Assembly (NCBI GenBank): GCA_016700075.1
Contig: CP065000.1
Location: 2,852,001-2,916,000, forward strand
Source of the DNA: Acidobacteriota bacterium
GTDB lineage: Bacteria > Acidobacteriota > Blastocatellia > Pyrinomonadales > Pyrinomonadaceae
DNA length: 64,000 nt
Direction of reading: 5' to 3'
Both the position numbers and the translations under genes were made by a program. How positions within the stretch are numbered: the stretch's first letter is position 1; the number at the start of each line of letters is the position of its first letter. Positions 33,321 through 42,364 of the stretch are shown here, piece by piece. The notes beneath the pieces were generated by a model that was not told where the DNA came from, did not search any database, and saw nothing but the letters and a program-made list of their open reading frames with translations.

Positions 33321-35616
33321 ATTTTACGGTTAGGTGTTTTTCAAAGAACCACAGGATCCGTTCGTATTCGTCGGCCCAAGATTCGGGGCGAACGAAGCCA
33401 TGATTCTCTGAAGGATAAAACATCATTTCGAAATGCTGAGTTTTCTCTAGCCGAATGAGCTTTTCGACAAGTTGGACGCTGTCCTGGACGTGAACATTGT
33501 CGTCGGCCATGCCGTGCAGGATCAGGAGCGGGCGTTCGAGCTTGTCGGCGTAGGTAATCGGCGACGAGCGTTTGTATGCCTCCGGGTTCTTGTCGGGAAA
33601 ACCGAGCCGCTGTGCAGTGTAAAAGGGATTTGCGGCGAAATAATTCTTCCAGTCAAATACCGACCGGAGGGCGGCCGCCGCGGCGATCCGCTCCGGGGCA
33701 CGCATTACGAGCATACCGGCCATGAAGCCGCCGTAGCTGCCGCCGTAAACGCCGATGCGTTTCTGATCGACGCCGTAGTTTTTGACCATGTGATCGATCG
33801 AATCGATGTGGTCGTCAAAATCTTTGCCGCCGAGGAAATCGTAAACGTCCGTCCGCCAGTCGCGTCCGTACCCGGCCGATCCGCGATAGTCGATATCCAG
33901 CACGACGTAGCCCTTCTTGGCCAAAATGTCGTTGAACATGAATTCGCGATAGTAGTTGTTCCATCCGTTGATGACGTTCTGCAAATAGCCGGCACCGTGA
34001 ACGAAGATCGCCATCGGATACTTCTTTTTCGGGTCGTGGCCGGTGGGGAGATAGATCTTTGCGGGTATGCGTTTGCCGTCGCGAGAAGGTATCTCAATAA
34101 ATCGCGGCACGGTCCATGCGATCTTGTTAAAACTGTCCGGCGTCGTGCGTGTCAGTTGAACAGGGAAGTTCAGGCCGCGGCACTTAGGGCAGACCTTCTG
34201 CGTGAAAAGGTCTTCGGGGCGATTCCACTGCGAGAAACCATAGAGCAGCGTCGGCTGTTCGTTCCGATCGTCGAGTTGCGGGGTGCTCGCCATCCCTTTG
34301 TCGTTTGCGGGAATGACGGCTTTGTCGCCGTTCGCAGGGAACAGGGCGAAAAAGCGACGCTCCGTGTAGCCCTCTTCCGTGGACATATAGACGATCTGCT
34401 CGCCGTCAGCGGCCCACTTCGCCCATTCGACCTGCCACGTGCCTTTGGTGATCTGCCTAATATCTACATTTGGGGACGGAATGCTGCCGGAAGGCCGCGT
34501 CTCGCCTGATGCTGCTTCAGGCTGCGGAAATTGGAGCGTCGCGAGGTAAAGGTGATTGTAGCCGTCGCGCTCGGAGCCAAAGAAGAGTTGTGCGGGATTT
34601 TTCGGATTCGGCTCGAAAATGGCCGAAAGCGGTGCCTGCCATTTTTCGTCGGTTTCTTCAGTAACGAGTATGACCTTCTCGTCCTTGCCGCCGACGTTAT
34701 GGACGTAATAGAGTTGGCGGCGTTTTGTGTCCTTATCAAGGCGGTCAACGATGAGAGATCGGTTGTCTGCTGCCCATACCATTCTGCGAAAACTCGAAAC
34801 GCCTTCCGTCGCGGGCAGTTTTATCTCATGCGGTGCGTTGCGGCTGCCGTCGGTCGGCATGAAAAACAACTTCTGTTCCGTCCATCCTCGACGCGGCCCA
34901 CCGCCGGTGACGAATTCAGGCAGAAAGTTCGGGACAACGAGCTGCCGCTGCTTTGAACTGTCAGACACGACATACGCTGCCATTTTTCCGTCTGTGCTTG
35001 CGACCACATTTCCGACGGAAATGAACTGTTGCTGATTTGCCTCGCGTGTGATCTGTGTCAATTGGGCAGTGGCAGTGTCCAAAACGAACGCGTTGCCGCC
35101 CTGTGAGAACAAGATGCGCGTGCTATCTAAAAATCTTGCTCCGAACTCAGGCGCCTGCGTCCGCGTGTAGCGCTTCATTGAGCGGTCCGCCAGGGTCATC
35201 ACATAAACGTCACCGCCGTGCGTGAAAATGAGCTTGGATGAATCCGGCGACCATTCGAAATTGCCCAGCTGATTCTCGCGGTCGCGTACGAATTGGTCTC
35301 GCATCTCCAGCCCATAATTCAATGGATTTGAACGCTCAGGCGGACGCGGCGTCGCCGGCAGATCGCTTGAGCGCAGAATGATCTCCGGAGTGCCGCCGCT
35401 TGCAGAGACGAGATAAAGGTCGCGACGCGGCTTGCCTTCGGCGTTCCATTGGTAGATCACCCATTTTCCATCGGGTGACAATTTCTCACCCGAAACGCGC
35501 TGTCCCGCGATCGAAGGCTCCGCCATGATCTGGCGGACGGTAAGGGTCTGGCCTGTCACGACAACCGCCAAGGCTGCAGATAGGATGATTGAAAGAATTA
35601 GCGATCTGTTTTTCAT
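33319..35616 (-). CDS. Secreted S9 (prolyl oligopeptidase) family serine peptidase
   Basis: A 765-residue exported peptidase. The signal peptide is MKNRSLILSIILSAALAVVV, ending at TGQ. The N-terminal beta-propeller (about 40-480) shows WDP40-like units such as FEWSPDSSKLIFTHGGDVYV. The C-terminal alpha/beta-hydrolase has GVYGGSYGGFMAGML (Ser), ILHGMADDNVHVQ (Asp) and FYPSENHGF (His). A CPKCRG pair between the domains is an uncommon addition. It resembles acylaminoacyl-/dipeptidyl-peptidase-like secreted enzymes. Convergent with the M28 gene. Confidence 0.93.
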   Translation of the reverse strand: MKNRSLILSIILSAALAVVVTGQTLTVRQIMAEPSIAGQRVSGEKLSPDGKWVIYQWNAEGKPRRDLYLVSASGGTPEIILRSSDLPATPRPPERSNPLNYGLEMRDQFVRDRENQLGNFEWSPDSSKLIFTHGGDVYVMTLADRSMKRYTRTQAPEFGARFLDSTRILFSQGGNAFVLDTATAQLTQITREANQQQFISVGNVVASTDGKMAAYVVSDSSKQRQLVVPNFLPEFVTGGGPRRGWTEQKLFFMPTDGSRNAPHEIKLPATEGVSSFRRMVWAADNRSLIVDRLDKDTKRRQLYYVHNVGGKDEKVILVTEETDEKWQAPLSAIFEPNPKNPAQLFFGSERDGYNHLYLATLQFPQPEAASGETRPSGSIPSPNVDIRQITKGTWQVEWAKWAADGEQIVYMSTEEGYTERRFFALFPANGDKAVIPANDKGMASTPQLDDRNEQPTLLYGFSQWNRPEDLFTQKVCPKCRGLNFPVQLTRTTPDSFNKIAWTVPRFIEIPSRDGKRIPAKIYLPTGHDPKKKYPMAIFVHGAGYLQNVINGWNNYYREFMFNDILAKKGYVVLDIDYRGSAGYGRDWRTDVYDFLGGKDFDDHIDSIDHMVKNYGVDQKRIGVYGGSYGGFMAGMLVMRAPERIAAAAALRSVFDWKNYFAANPFYTAQRLGFPDKNPEAYKRSSPITYADKLERPLLILHGMADDNVHVQDSVQLVEKLIRLEKTQHFEMMFYPSENHGFVRPESWADEYERILWFFEKHLTVK

Positions 35617-35652
35617 TCGGACTCCGTTGCTGTTACTAACGCCGCTGTAAAG

Positions 35653-36501
35653 TTAAGGCATTTCCAGTGTCTTCGCACGTTTTTCCGCTTTCTGTGCCTC
35701 GGTCATTTCGGCGGCTTTGTATTCGTAAATGGCATTTTCCCACGTGCCATACATCGCGTTAGGAAGGACGATCCAACGTTTTCCCCATTCTTCTTTCAAA
35801 CGGTCTGTCTCGGCAAAACGTTCGGCCACCGGCCGGCGTTCAAATACGTCAGAAAAGTCGTCCAGGTTATCGCCCATTACCAATACGACACGATACTTGT
35901 CCGCGACGAAGTCGCGGCGCGGCGTCTTGGTCGATATGTTATTGCCGCGTTCATCCTTCTGCCGCAAAAGTACGTTGTACTCACTTACATCTCGGAAGCC
36001 TACACTCCGAAGATTATCGATAGTCGCCTGTTTCTGCACTTCATCGCGGTTCGAAATATAGAAAACTTTGACGCCTTTCGACACGGCATAATTTAGAAAT
36101 TCGACCGCACCGGGAATGGCTTTCGCCTTGCGCATCTCGCTCCACGCGTACCAATCCTTCATATTGAATGACCGCCTGTCGCGTATCCCGGCGGCCTGTG
36201 CCGGCGAATTGTCGAGCACGGTCTCGTCGATATCGACGATGATCGCACGCGGGCGTTTTCGCTCGGCTTTTGGCAGTTTCATTGTAAGGTCGGAATCGAG
36301 CCGGCAGCGGGCAAAATTGAACGCCTGATATGCCAGAGCGCGAAATTCCGCCGCCTTTTGCATCCAGAGCGTCGCACCGACCTGAAACTCGTTATCCGCT
36401 ATGGGCAGGCTGGTCGCCGCCGGCTGCTGGCCTTGAGCCGCGGATGAGCAAAAGAATAGAGCTGCGGCGAAGGCAGCAAGAACATGGTTTCGTCTCGTCA
36501 T
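35653..36501 (-). CDS. HAD acid phosphatase, e(P4)/class B-like
   Basis: A 282-residue secreted phosphatase with the signal peptide MTRRNHVLAAFAAALFFCSS. Three HAD motifs are visible: AIIVDIDETVLDNS (nucleophile Asp, DxDxT), FYISNRDEVQK (motif II Ser/Thr region) and VLVMGDNLDDFSDVF (motif IV). The family includes Haemophilus e(P4) and secreted 5'-nucleotidases that feed nucleoside uptake. No lipobox cysteine is at the cleavage site, so it may be soluble in the periplasm. It lies just downstream of nothing but a short gap to the S9 gene on the same strand. Confidence 0.88.
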   Translation of the reverse strand: MTRRNHVLAAFAAALFFCSSAAQGQQPAATSLPIADNEFQVGATLWMQKAAEFRALAYQAFNFARCRLDSDLTMKLPKAERKRPRAIIVDIDETVLDNSPAQAAGIRDRRSFNMKDWYAWSEMRKAKAIPGAVEFLNYAVSKGVKVFYISNRDEVQKQATIDNLRSVGFRDVSEYNVLLRQKDERGNNISTKTPRRDFVADKYRVVLVMGDNLDDFSDVFERRPVAERFAETDRLKEEWGKRWIVLPNAMYGTWENAIYEYKAAEMTEAQKAEKRAKTLEMP

Positions 36502-36534
36502 AAGATATGCGATATTTGTGATCGAATATCAATT

Positions 36535-36699
36535 ATGCCCCGAGAACGGAAACCAGCCAAGAAGGGTGAGATCGAACCGAATGAACAAGAGCCATGCGAG
36601 CCGCGTTCATACTATTACGACGACGCGCACGGCTATGAGGATTTTGACCCGCAAGAAGAGGCTGAGGACGATGAGGTGATGGAAAAGCCTACTTCTTAG
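36535..36699 (+). CDS. Small acidic hypothetical protein
   Basis: A 54-residue, highly charged protein beginning MPRERKPAKKGEIEPNEQE and then rich in Asp, Glu and Tyr (SYYYDDAHGYEDFDPQEEAE). It has no cysteine-rich or hydrophobic part. The frame overlaps the 3' end of typA by 11 bases on the opposite strand. It looks like a disordered small protein; I recognise no family. Confidence 0.45.
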   Translation: MPRERKPAKKGEIEPNEQEPCEPRSYYYDDAHGYEDFDPQEEAEDDEVMEKPTS

Positions 36700-38500
36700 G
36701 CCGCATATTTGCTTTTAGGACGCGTTTGCGGAGTCGTATCGATTTCGGCGTAACCTCGATCAGTTCGTCGTCCGCGATGAATTCAAGCGCCCGCTCGAGC
36801 GACATTTCGCGAACCGGTACCAGACGCATCGCATCGTCGGCCGACGTCGTACGCATATTGGTAAGCTTTTTCTCTTTGATGGCGTTCACATCCAGATCGA
36901 CCGCACGGGCGTTTTCGCCGATGATCATTCCTTCGTAAACCTTTGTCTGCGGCCGGACGAAGAGAGTGCCGCGTTCCTGAAGGTTGCAAAGAGCGTAGGT
37001 GTTCGTTTCGCCCATACGGTCGGCGACCAGCGAGCCGGTCTGCCGCGAACGCATTGCGCCCTGCCATTTGTCGAATTTCAGGAAGATAGTATTTAGAAGC
37101 CCCGTGCCTTTTGTTTCGGTCAGGAACTCGCCGCGGAATCCGATCAGACCGCGTGACGGTACTTCGAATTCCAAACGAACGCGTCCTGAGCCGTTGTTGA
37201 TCATCTTGGTCATCTGGCCCTTGCGGCGGCCGAGAGCTTCAGTGACAACGCCGATGAATTCTTCGGGAACGTCGATAACGACAAGCTCGATCGGTTCGAG
37301 CGTTTCTCCCGTCGTTTCGTCTTTCTTTGTAATTACCTCAGGCTTTGAGACCTGCAGTTCGTAGCCTTCGCGGCGCATCATCTCAATGAGAATTGCGAGT
37401 TGTAATTCGCCGCGGCCCGATACCTTGAATTGCTCCGCCGCCTCGGTTTCGGCGACACGAAGTGCAACGTTGCCGAGCAGTTCACGGTCAAGGCGTTCCT
37501 TGATCTGACGTGAGGTGACGAACTTTCCTTCGGTACCGGCGAATGGCGATGTGTTCACGCCGAAGATCATTGAGATCGTAGGTTCATCGACGGCGATCAC
37601 AGGAAGCGGTTTGGGGTTGTCGGCGGATGTTATGGTTTCGCCTATTTCGACATCGTCAAACCCTGCAAGCGCGACGATCTCGCCAACTCCTGCGTTATCA
37701 ACAGTTACGCGTTCCAGGCCTTCGAAAACGAAGAGCTCTTTAACACGAGTCTTCACCGTCGAGCCATCGCGCTTTGAAACGGCTACCTCCTGATTCTTTG
37801 CGATCTCGCCCGAAAAGATACGTCCAATGGCCAATCGGCCGACAAACTGGTTGTAGTCAATATTCGCCACCAAAAGCTGCAGGCTGTCATCGCGGATGGG
37901 TTCGGGCGCAGGTATGGTTTCGATGATCTGATCGAATAGCGGCTTTAGGCTTTTACCTTCGTCTGCAAGGTCCTTTTTCGCGATGCCATCGCGCGAGATC
38001 GAGTACAGAATGGGGAATTCGATCTGCTCATCGTTCGCTCCGAGGTCGATGAAAAGGTCGTAGATCTCGTTGACGACCTCTTCGGGCCGTGCGTCCTGAC
38101 GGTCGATCTTGTTAACGAGGGCAATAGACGGAAGTTTAAGTTCGAGCGCTTTTCTCAATACAAATCGAGTTTGCGGCAGACAACCTTCCGCGGCGTCAAC
38201 AAGCAATACAATGCCATCGACCATTTTCAGCACTCGTTCAACCTCGCCGCCGAAATCGGCGTGGCCCGGCGTATCGACGATGTTTACTTTGTAGTCGCCG
38301 AACCGAACCGAAGTGTTTTTCGCCATGATGGTGATACCGCGTTCCTTTTCCAGGTCCATATTGTCCATCACGCGTTCAACGACCGCTTCGTTGTCGCGAT
38401 ACGTCCCTGATTGCTGGAGCATCGCATCAACGAGCGTGGTCTTTCCGTGGTCAACGTGGGCGATGATCGCAATATTTCTTATCTTGTCTGCGGTGATCAT
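36689..38500 (-). CDS. typA: Translational GTPase TypA/BipA
   Basis: A 603-residue ribosome-associated GTPase that helps large-subunit assembly and stress/cold adaptation. The G domain has IAIIAHVDHGKTTLVD (G1), GITIMAKNT (G2), VDTPGHADFGGEVERVL (G3) and ALVNKIDRQDARP (G4). EF-G-like domains III and V follow (GRGELQLAILIEMMRREGYE), then the BipA-specific C-terminus (GLLNTIFLKFDKWQG). The ATG at 38500 (MITADKIRN) is chosen; the frame extends to 38584 without family support. It ends in KRVLKANMRPKK. Confidence 0.96.
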   Translation of the reverse strand: MITADKIRNIAIIAHVDHGKTTLVDAMLQQSGTYRDNEAVVERVMDNMDLEKERGITIMAKNTSVRFGDYKVNIVDTPGHADFGGEVERVLKMVDGIVLLVDAAEGCLPQTRFVLRKALELKLPSIALVNKIDRQDARPEEVVNEIYDLFIDLGANDEQIEFPILYSISRDGIAKKDLADEGKSLKPLFDQIIETIPAPEPIRDDSLQLLVANIDYNQFVGRLAIGRIFSGEIAKNQEVAVSKRDGSTVKTRVKELFVFEGLERVTVDNAGVGEIVALAGFDDVEIGETITSADNPKPLPVIAVDEPTISMIFGVNTSPFAGTEGKFVTSRQIKERLDRELLGNVALRVAETEAAEQFKVSGRGELQLAILIEMMRREGYELQVSKPEVITKKDETTGETLEPIELVVIDVPEEFIGVVTEALGRRKGQMTKMINNGSGRVRLEFEVPSRGLIGFRGEFLTETKGTGLLNTIFLKFDKWQGAMRSRQTGSLVADRMGETNTYALCNLQERGTLFVRPQTKVYEGMIIGENARAVDLDVNAIKEKKLTNMRTTSADDAMRLVPVREMSLERALEFIADDELIEVTPKSIRLRKRVLKANMRPKK

Positions 38501-38582
38501 AGTCGGTCTCCGGTGCCAAAAGGCAAACAGGTATGATGATGGATTGGCAATCGAAACGCAATCCGACGGGAAATGTAGAAAC

Positions 38583-38610
38583 AAAAAGGCCGAGCCAAAC
38601 CGGCCCGGCC
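38583..38610 (-). terminator. Intrinsic terminator after the BON-domain gene
   Basis: On the minus strand GGCCGGGCC and GGCUCGGCC pair (one G-U), followed by TTTTT. It lies 24 bases after the BON gene stop. Confidence 0.8.
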
Positions 38611-38633
38611 AAGTCGTTATTCGATAACCGCGG

Positions 38634-39164
38634 TCAGGAAATAGTTTTTCCGACCTTGATGTTGTTTGTCACGCTGAAAACGCCCGGGACCGAATTTGCC
38701 AGGATGTTCAGGACGTCACGGTCGCTGACGTTTGACACCACACCGTTCAGGATGATGTTGCCGTTCTTGACCGTTATGCGTACATCCGGATGAAGCCCGC
38801 TGAAATAGCGTGCCGGACCCCTTTCGGCAAACGTGCGAAGAGTCGCGATGCGGATCCGATCGTCAATTCTCGACGGCGGAAGCTCTTCAATATTGTTGAC
38901 GACGGCTGTGATCCCGTCCTGACGTTTCAACGCACGCTCAATGTAATATTTCGTGCCAAGCGAGTTCGTCCATCCGCTAAGCGTCACGACTCCGTTCTCG
39001 ACCCTATAGTCGATGTAGTCAAAAACGTTGTAGTTGGACAGCAGCCGTAGCTGGCGTGCCACCTCCTGCTCAACCGTCCTTCCGGAATTTTGAGCGATCG
39101 CGGGAACCACTGTCATCCCGAGAAGCAGAACAAAGATCAATGCGAATGATTTAGTAAACCTCAT
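38634..39164 (-). CDS. Secreted BON-domain protein (two BON repeats)
   Basis: A 176-residue exported protein. The signal peptide MRFTKSFALIFVLLLGMTVV ends at PAIAQ. BON 1 covers about 30-93 (VENGVVTLSGWTNSLGTKYY, VNNIEEL); BON 2 covers about 98-172 (VKNGNIILNGVVSNVSDRDV, VFSVTNNIKVGK). BON domains bind phospholipid or peptidoglycan and often protect the envelope under osmotic stress. A strong AGGAGGTTT RBS precedes the ATG. Confidence 0.9.
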   Translation of the reverse strand: MRFTKSFALIFVLLLGMTVVPAIAQNSGRTVEQEVARQLRLLSNYNVFDYIDYRVENGVVTLSGWTNSLGTKYYIERALKRQDGITAVVNNIEELPPSRIDDRIRIATLRTFAERGPARYFSGLHPDVRITVKNGNIILNGVVSNVSDRDVLNILANSVPGVFSVTNNIKVGKTIS

Positions 39165-39288
39165 AATGCCATAAACCTCCTTATTTAAGGTCGGTCAATC
39201 TACCGATGATTAGACGTATGGGCCCAAAAGAGGTTTGTCCAAAAAAGAAGAATTAATTGTAAAGATTTGTATTCTGCAGCCGCGCGGC

Positions 39289-39744
39289 CTACGGTACTGA
39301 TATTTGACGCAATGCCTCATACAAAACGATGCCCACACTCGTCGCGAGATTCAGGCTGCGTACGTTGGGATTCGACATCGGGATCTTTAGACAGTTGTCG
39401 GGAGCAGAATTCAGAATCTCCTGCGGCAGTCCTCGTGTCTCAGGCCCAAAAACTAGGCAATCCTCGTCTTCGAACGTCGTTTCCGTATAGTTCCGCCGTG
39501 CTTTGGTGGTCAAATAAAAGAACCGTGATCCGGGAAGACAGGCATACAATGCGTCGATATCAATATGCCGCACCAATTGAACATGATCCCAATAGTCCAG
39601 CCCTGACCGCCTCAATGTGCGGTCATCCATTCTGAAACCCGTGACCCCGACAATGTGGAGCTTCGTATTTGTCGCCGCACACAAACGGGCGATGTTGCCG
39701 GTGTTTGGCGGTATCTCAGGTTCATAGAGAGCGACGTGGAGCAT
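39289..39744 (-). CDS. trmL: tRNA (cytidine/uridine-34-2'-O)-methyltransferase
   Basis: A minimal 151-residue SPOUT-fold methyltransferase that modifies the wobble base of tRNA-Leu. The motifs are LYEPEIPPNTGNIARLC, LVFGPETRGLPQEIL and NVRSLNLATSVGIVLYE, the last forming the trefoil knot that binds SAM. The length fits TrmL rather than the larger TrmH. Stand-alone gene. Confidence 0.93.
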   Translation of the reverse strand: MLHVALYEPEIPPNTGNIARLCAATNTKLHIVGVTGFRMDDRTLRRSGLDYWDHVQLVRHIDIDALYACLPGSRFFYLTTKARRNYTETTFEDEDCLVFGPETRGLPQEILNSAPDNCLKIPMSNPNVRSLNLATSVGIVLYEALRQISVP

Positions 39745-39961
39745 CTATAAGAAAGTCTAGATATCTTGGGCGATTTTCAAAAACCAGAAATAGAAAATGC
39801 CGGAGAACCACAGTTCAGCCGACGTGCAATTATCGGCATTCGACGGTTATGAGTGCATCTTTAACGGGGCTGATCTCATCAATATTTCGAGTCGAAGATC
39901 TGTATCGATGCCGCGTAACGCGGTTTATGTTACAATCCGCTTTTATCTGAATACCGTGTTG

Positions 39962-40780
39962 ATGATCCGAAAATCGTTCCAGAATAGAACTTTGTCCGCA
40001 ATTGCCGCCATTTTTGCCTTGGCCGCGGTTGTTTCCGCTCAGACCGAGGCTGCTCCGTCACCGACGCCGACCGCGGCGGCGTTGCCTGCAGCGAAAGGAC
40101 AGCTGCAGACCGCTGAGCAGGTCGTAGAGGCAGCGATAATTTTTTACGGCGGGCTTGGCGGACGTGAGAGGCTTGAACAGATCCGCAAGACGACTCAGGA
40201 ACGCGGAACTTTGACCACGACGGCTGCAGACGGCAAGACCGAGCGTTCGAGTTATGTTCGATGGGCCATGCGTGGAGAGACGCTGGATAAAGAACGCGTT
40301 CGGCTCGACCAAGACATGCCGTCAGCCAGGTACTCGCTCGTTTATAACGAAGGGAACATTTTCCTGATCTTCAACAACACGGTCTTCGCGGCCAGAGAAG
40401 ATGTGGCAAGGGCTTTTGAGCACAGCCTGTTCCATGGCATCGAGGCGATGCTCCGGTACAAGGAAAACGGTTCGACGATAGAATTGCAGCCGCGTGAGAA
40501 GTTGATGGGCGTGGATTACTACGTGGTAGACATAAAGGATACGAAAGAGCGAACAACGCGTTTTTATATCAGCGCAAAAACCTATCGTGTGATGCTGTTG
40601 ACATACGAATTCGGCGGCGTCAAATATACGCGCCGTTTCTATGACTACAAGTATGCACAGAACACGCTTGTCCCTTATCGAACCGTGCTGCTGGCAAACA
40701 ACAAACCTGTAGAAGAATTTCAGATCGGCACTATTACTTTCGGTCAAAAGGTGGACGAGGAGTTGTTCCGATCGAGTTGA
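39962..40780 (+). CDS. Secreted hypothetical protein (LolA-like outline)
   Basis: A 272-residue exported protein. The signal peptide MIRKSFQNRTLSAIAAIFAL ends near VVSAQ; a Pro/Thr/Ala linker follows. The body (YYVVDIKDTKERTTRFYISA, YRVMLLTYEFGGVKYTRRF, YDYKYAQNTLVPYRTVL) has the repeated beta-strand pattern of outer-membrane-lipoprotein-sorting-like proteins, but no diagnostic motif. The upstream frame to 39797 lacks a signal peptide, so the ATG at 39962 is preferred. Confidence 0.65.
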   Translation: MIRKSFQNRTLSAIAAIFALAAVVSAQTEAAPSPTPTAAALPAAKGQLQTAEQVVEAAIIFYGGLGGRERLEQIRKTTQERGTLTTTAADGKTERSSYVRWAMRGETLDKERVRLDQDMPSARYSLVYNEGNIFLIFNNTVFAAREDVARAFEHSLFHGIEAMLRYKENGSTIELQPREKLMGVDYYVVDIKDTKERTTRFYISAKTYRVMLLTYEFGGVKYTRRFYDYKYAQNTLVPYRTVLLANNKPVEEFQIGTITFGQKVDEELFRSS

Positions 40781-40816
40781 TGCAGCATCGGTCAATGCGC
40801 TTTTCGCAACTTTTTT

Positions 40817-40859
40817 AGCCGCCATTCGTGTCTGAGAACGGAAGGGCGGCTTTTGTTTT
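40817..40859 (+). terminator. Intrinsic terminator after the LolA-like gene
   Basis: AGCCGCC (40817-40823) pairs with GGCGGCT (40845-40851) around a 21-base loop with partial pairing, then TTTGTTTT. Confidence 0.65.
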
Positions 40860-40946
40860 GCCGCCGCCCAAGGCGGATCGAACCAACGGGCGGCATACAT
40901 CTCAAAGGCCTCTGCCTTTCAGGGCATTGAGGCTTCATCGGCCTAT

Positions 40947-41534
40947 ATGCCTGAAGAAAGGTTATCTGACAACGATCTGATCATCGCAGTACGTGCGGGT
41001 GACGAGGAGGCATTTGCGGAGATCGTCTCGCGTTACCGCAATCAGATAACTAATTTTCTTTACAGATTTTTGAATGACTACGAAGAGGCGGTGGACCTGG
41101 CACAAGAAACTTTCGTTCGGGTGTATTTCGCTCTTGACCGCTATCACACGGATTTCGCGTTCTCGACGTATATTTACCGAATTGCGTCGAACCTTGCGAT
41201 CAGCGAGTTGCGAAAGCGCAAGCGGCGGCGATTGATGTCTCTGACCGGGTTGTTTCAGGGCGAGGATCAGGAAGCCGAATATCAGCCGGAGGATAGGGCG
41301 GCCTTGCCGGATCAGTTGCTGGTCGAAAGCGAACGCGACAGAGTTATAGCGAAAGCAATTGCGTCGCTGCCTGAGAAATACCGTTTACCGATCGTGCTTC
41401 GCGACGTAGAGCAGCGATCGTACGAAGAAGTAGCGTCGATAATGAATCTCGGTTTAGGAACGACCAAATCGCGGATCAGCCGCGGAAGAGGACTTTTGCG
41501 GGAAAAGCTGCAGGATTATTTTGATGAGAACTGA
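40947..41534 (+). CDS. ECF RNA polymerase sigma factor
   Basis: A 195-residue group 4 sigma factor of the RpoE-like subgroup. Region 2 has FAEIVSRYRNQITNFLYRFL, DLAQETFVRVYFALDRY and FSTYIYRIASNLAISELRKR; region 4 has ASLPEKYRLPIVLRDVEQRS and EEVASIMNLGLGTTKSRISR. GAACC at 40880 and TCTCA at 40900 upstream form a weak ECF-type promoter candidate, consistent with autoregulation. The stop overlaps the PDZ membrane gene by 11 bases, the usual sigma/anti-sigma arrangement. Confidence 0.95.
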   Translation: MPEERLSDNDLIIAVRAGDEEAFAEIVSRYRNQITNFLYRFLNDYEEAVDLAQETFVRVYFALDRYHTDFAFSTYIYRIASNLAISELRKRKRRRLMSLTGLFQGEDQEAEYQPEDRAALPDQLLVESERDRVIAKAIASLPEKYRLPIVLRDVEQRSYEEVASIMNLGLGTTKSRISRGRGLLREKLQDYFDEN

Positions 41535-42363
41535 TAAGGGCACTATCGGAACGACACCGGACGAAAAGGTGCAGGCGTTGCTTTCTGCATTGCCGCAGAT
41601 AGAACCGCCGGGAGATTTTGATGTCCGCGTTCGGTCACGCATCGCTGCGGAAAGTATGCCGCAAAGGGCAGCCGGATCGCTTTTGTGGGCAAAGCTGGCT
41701 GTTCCGGTCCTTGCTGCTGTTGCCCTTGCGGCGGTGTTTTTCGGCGGGCTATCCCGCGAGAATGCTCCCGAAGGGGCTCAGGTAGCCATTCCTGCCGTTG
41801 AAACTCAGCCGCTGAATAAACCGACGGACGATCCGACCGAACTGACGGCAACGCAGTTGCCGCAAGAAAAGGAATTAAAAGAAAACGAAGCCGCGGAGCC
41901 GGCCGCACCTACTGTTGCTTCCCGCGATACTCGGCGCGAACGTCCATCGCCGGTTCCGGCAGTCCGCCGTCCAGCCATAGCGGCTCCTGACAATCCTGAA
42001 GAGGGCGGTGCGTTTGAAGAGGCAGGCCGGGCCGGCAGCCGCATTTTGCCGAGAGGCCTGGAGTCGATAGATGAGCCGCGTCCGGATGCTGATGTGCCGC
42101 CCGCTCCAACGGCCGTTATGATCTCCGACGTACTGTCTGTTCTAGGGATCGATGCCGAACGAACAGCGGCCGGCTGGAAAGCTAGAATGGTTCGTGAGGG
42201 ATCAGTTGCTCAAAAAAGCGGAGTTCAGGCAGGCGACGTGATCGAGGCCATCGACGGCAAAGACCTAACACACGTGACGGAGCTGAAAGGCAGCTTTAGC
42301 GGTTCGTCACTGCAGGTAAATCGTGAAGGTAGGTCTATCCGCCTCAACATCTTGCCGAAATGA
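41524..42363 (+). CDS. Membrane PDZ protein, putative anti-sigma factor
   Basis: A 279-residue bitopic protein. The cytoplasmic N-terminus is about 53 residues (QALLSALPQIEPPGDFDVRV resembles short anti-sigma domains). One membrane helix follows (LLWAKLAVPVLAAVALAAVF), then a long Pro/Glu/Ala-rich periplasmic linker and a C-terminal PDZ domain (MVREGSVAQKSGVQAGDVIE, AIDGKDLTHV). Its start lies inside the ECF sigma stop region, so it is translationally coupled. I infer that the N-terminus sequesters the sigma factor and that PDZ binding of a misfolded peptide or protease gates release. Classical RseA has no PDZ, so the layout is unusual. Confidence 0.75.
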   Translation: MRTDKGTIGTTPDEKVQALLSALPQIEPPGDFDVRVRSRIAAESMPQRAAGSLLWAKLAVPVLAAVALAAVFFGGLSRENAPEGAQVAIPAVETQPLNKPTDDPTELTATQLPQEKELKENEAAEPAAPTVASRDTRRERPSPVPAVRRPAIAAPDNPEEGGAFEEAGRAGSRILPRGLESIDEPRPDADVPPAPTAVMISDVLSVLGIDAERTAAGWKARMVREGSVAQKSGVQAGDVIEAIDGKDLTHVTELKGSFSGSSLQVNREGRSIRLNILPK

Positions 42364-42364
42364 C

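Noticed and set aside
33472..34509. Plus-strand frame of 345 residues across the S9 peptidase
   Set aside because: Antisense shadow; the minus frame has the complete catalytic triad.
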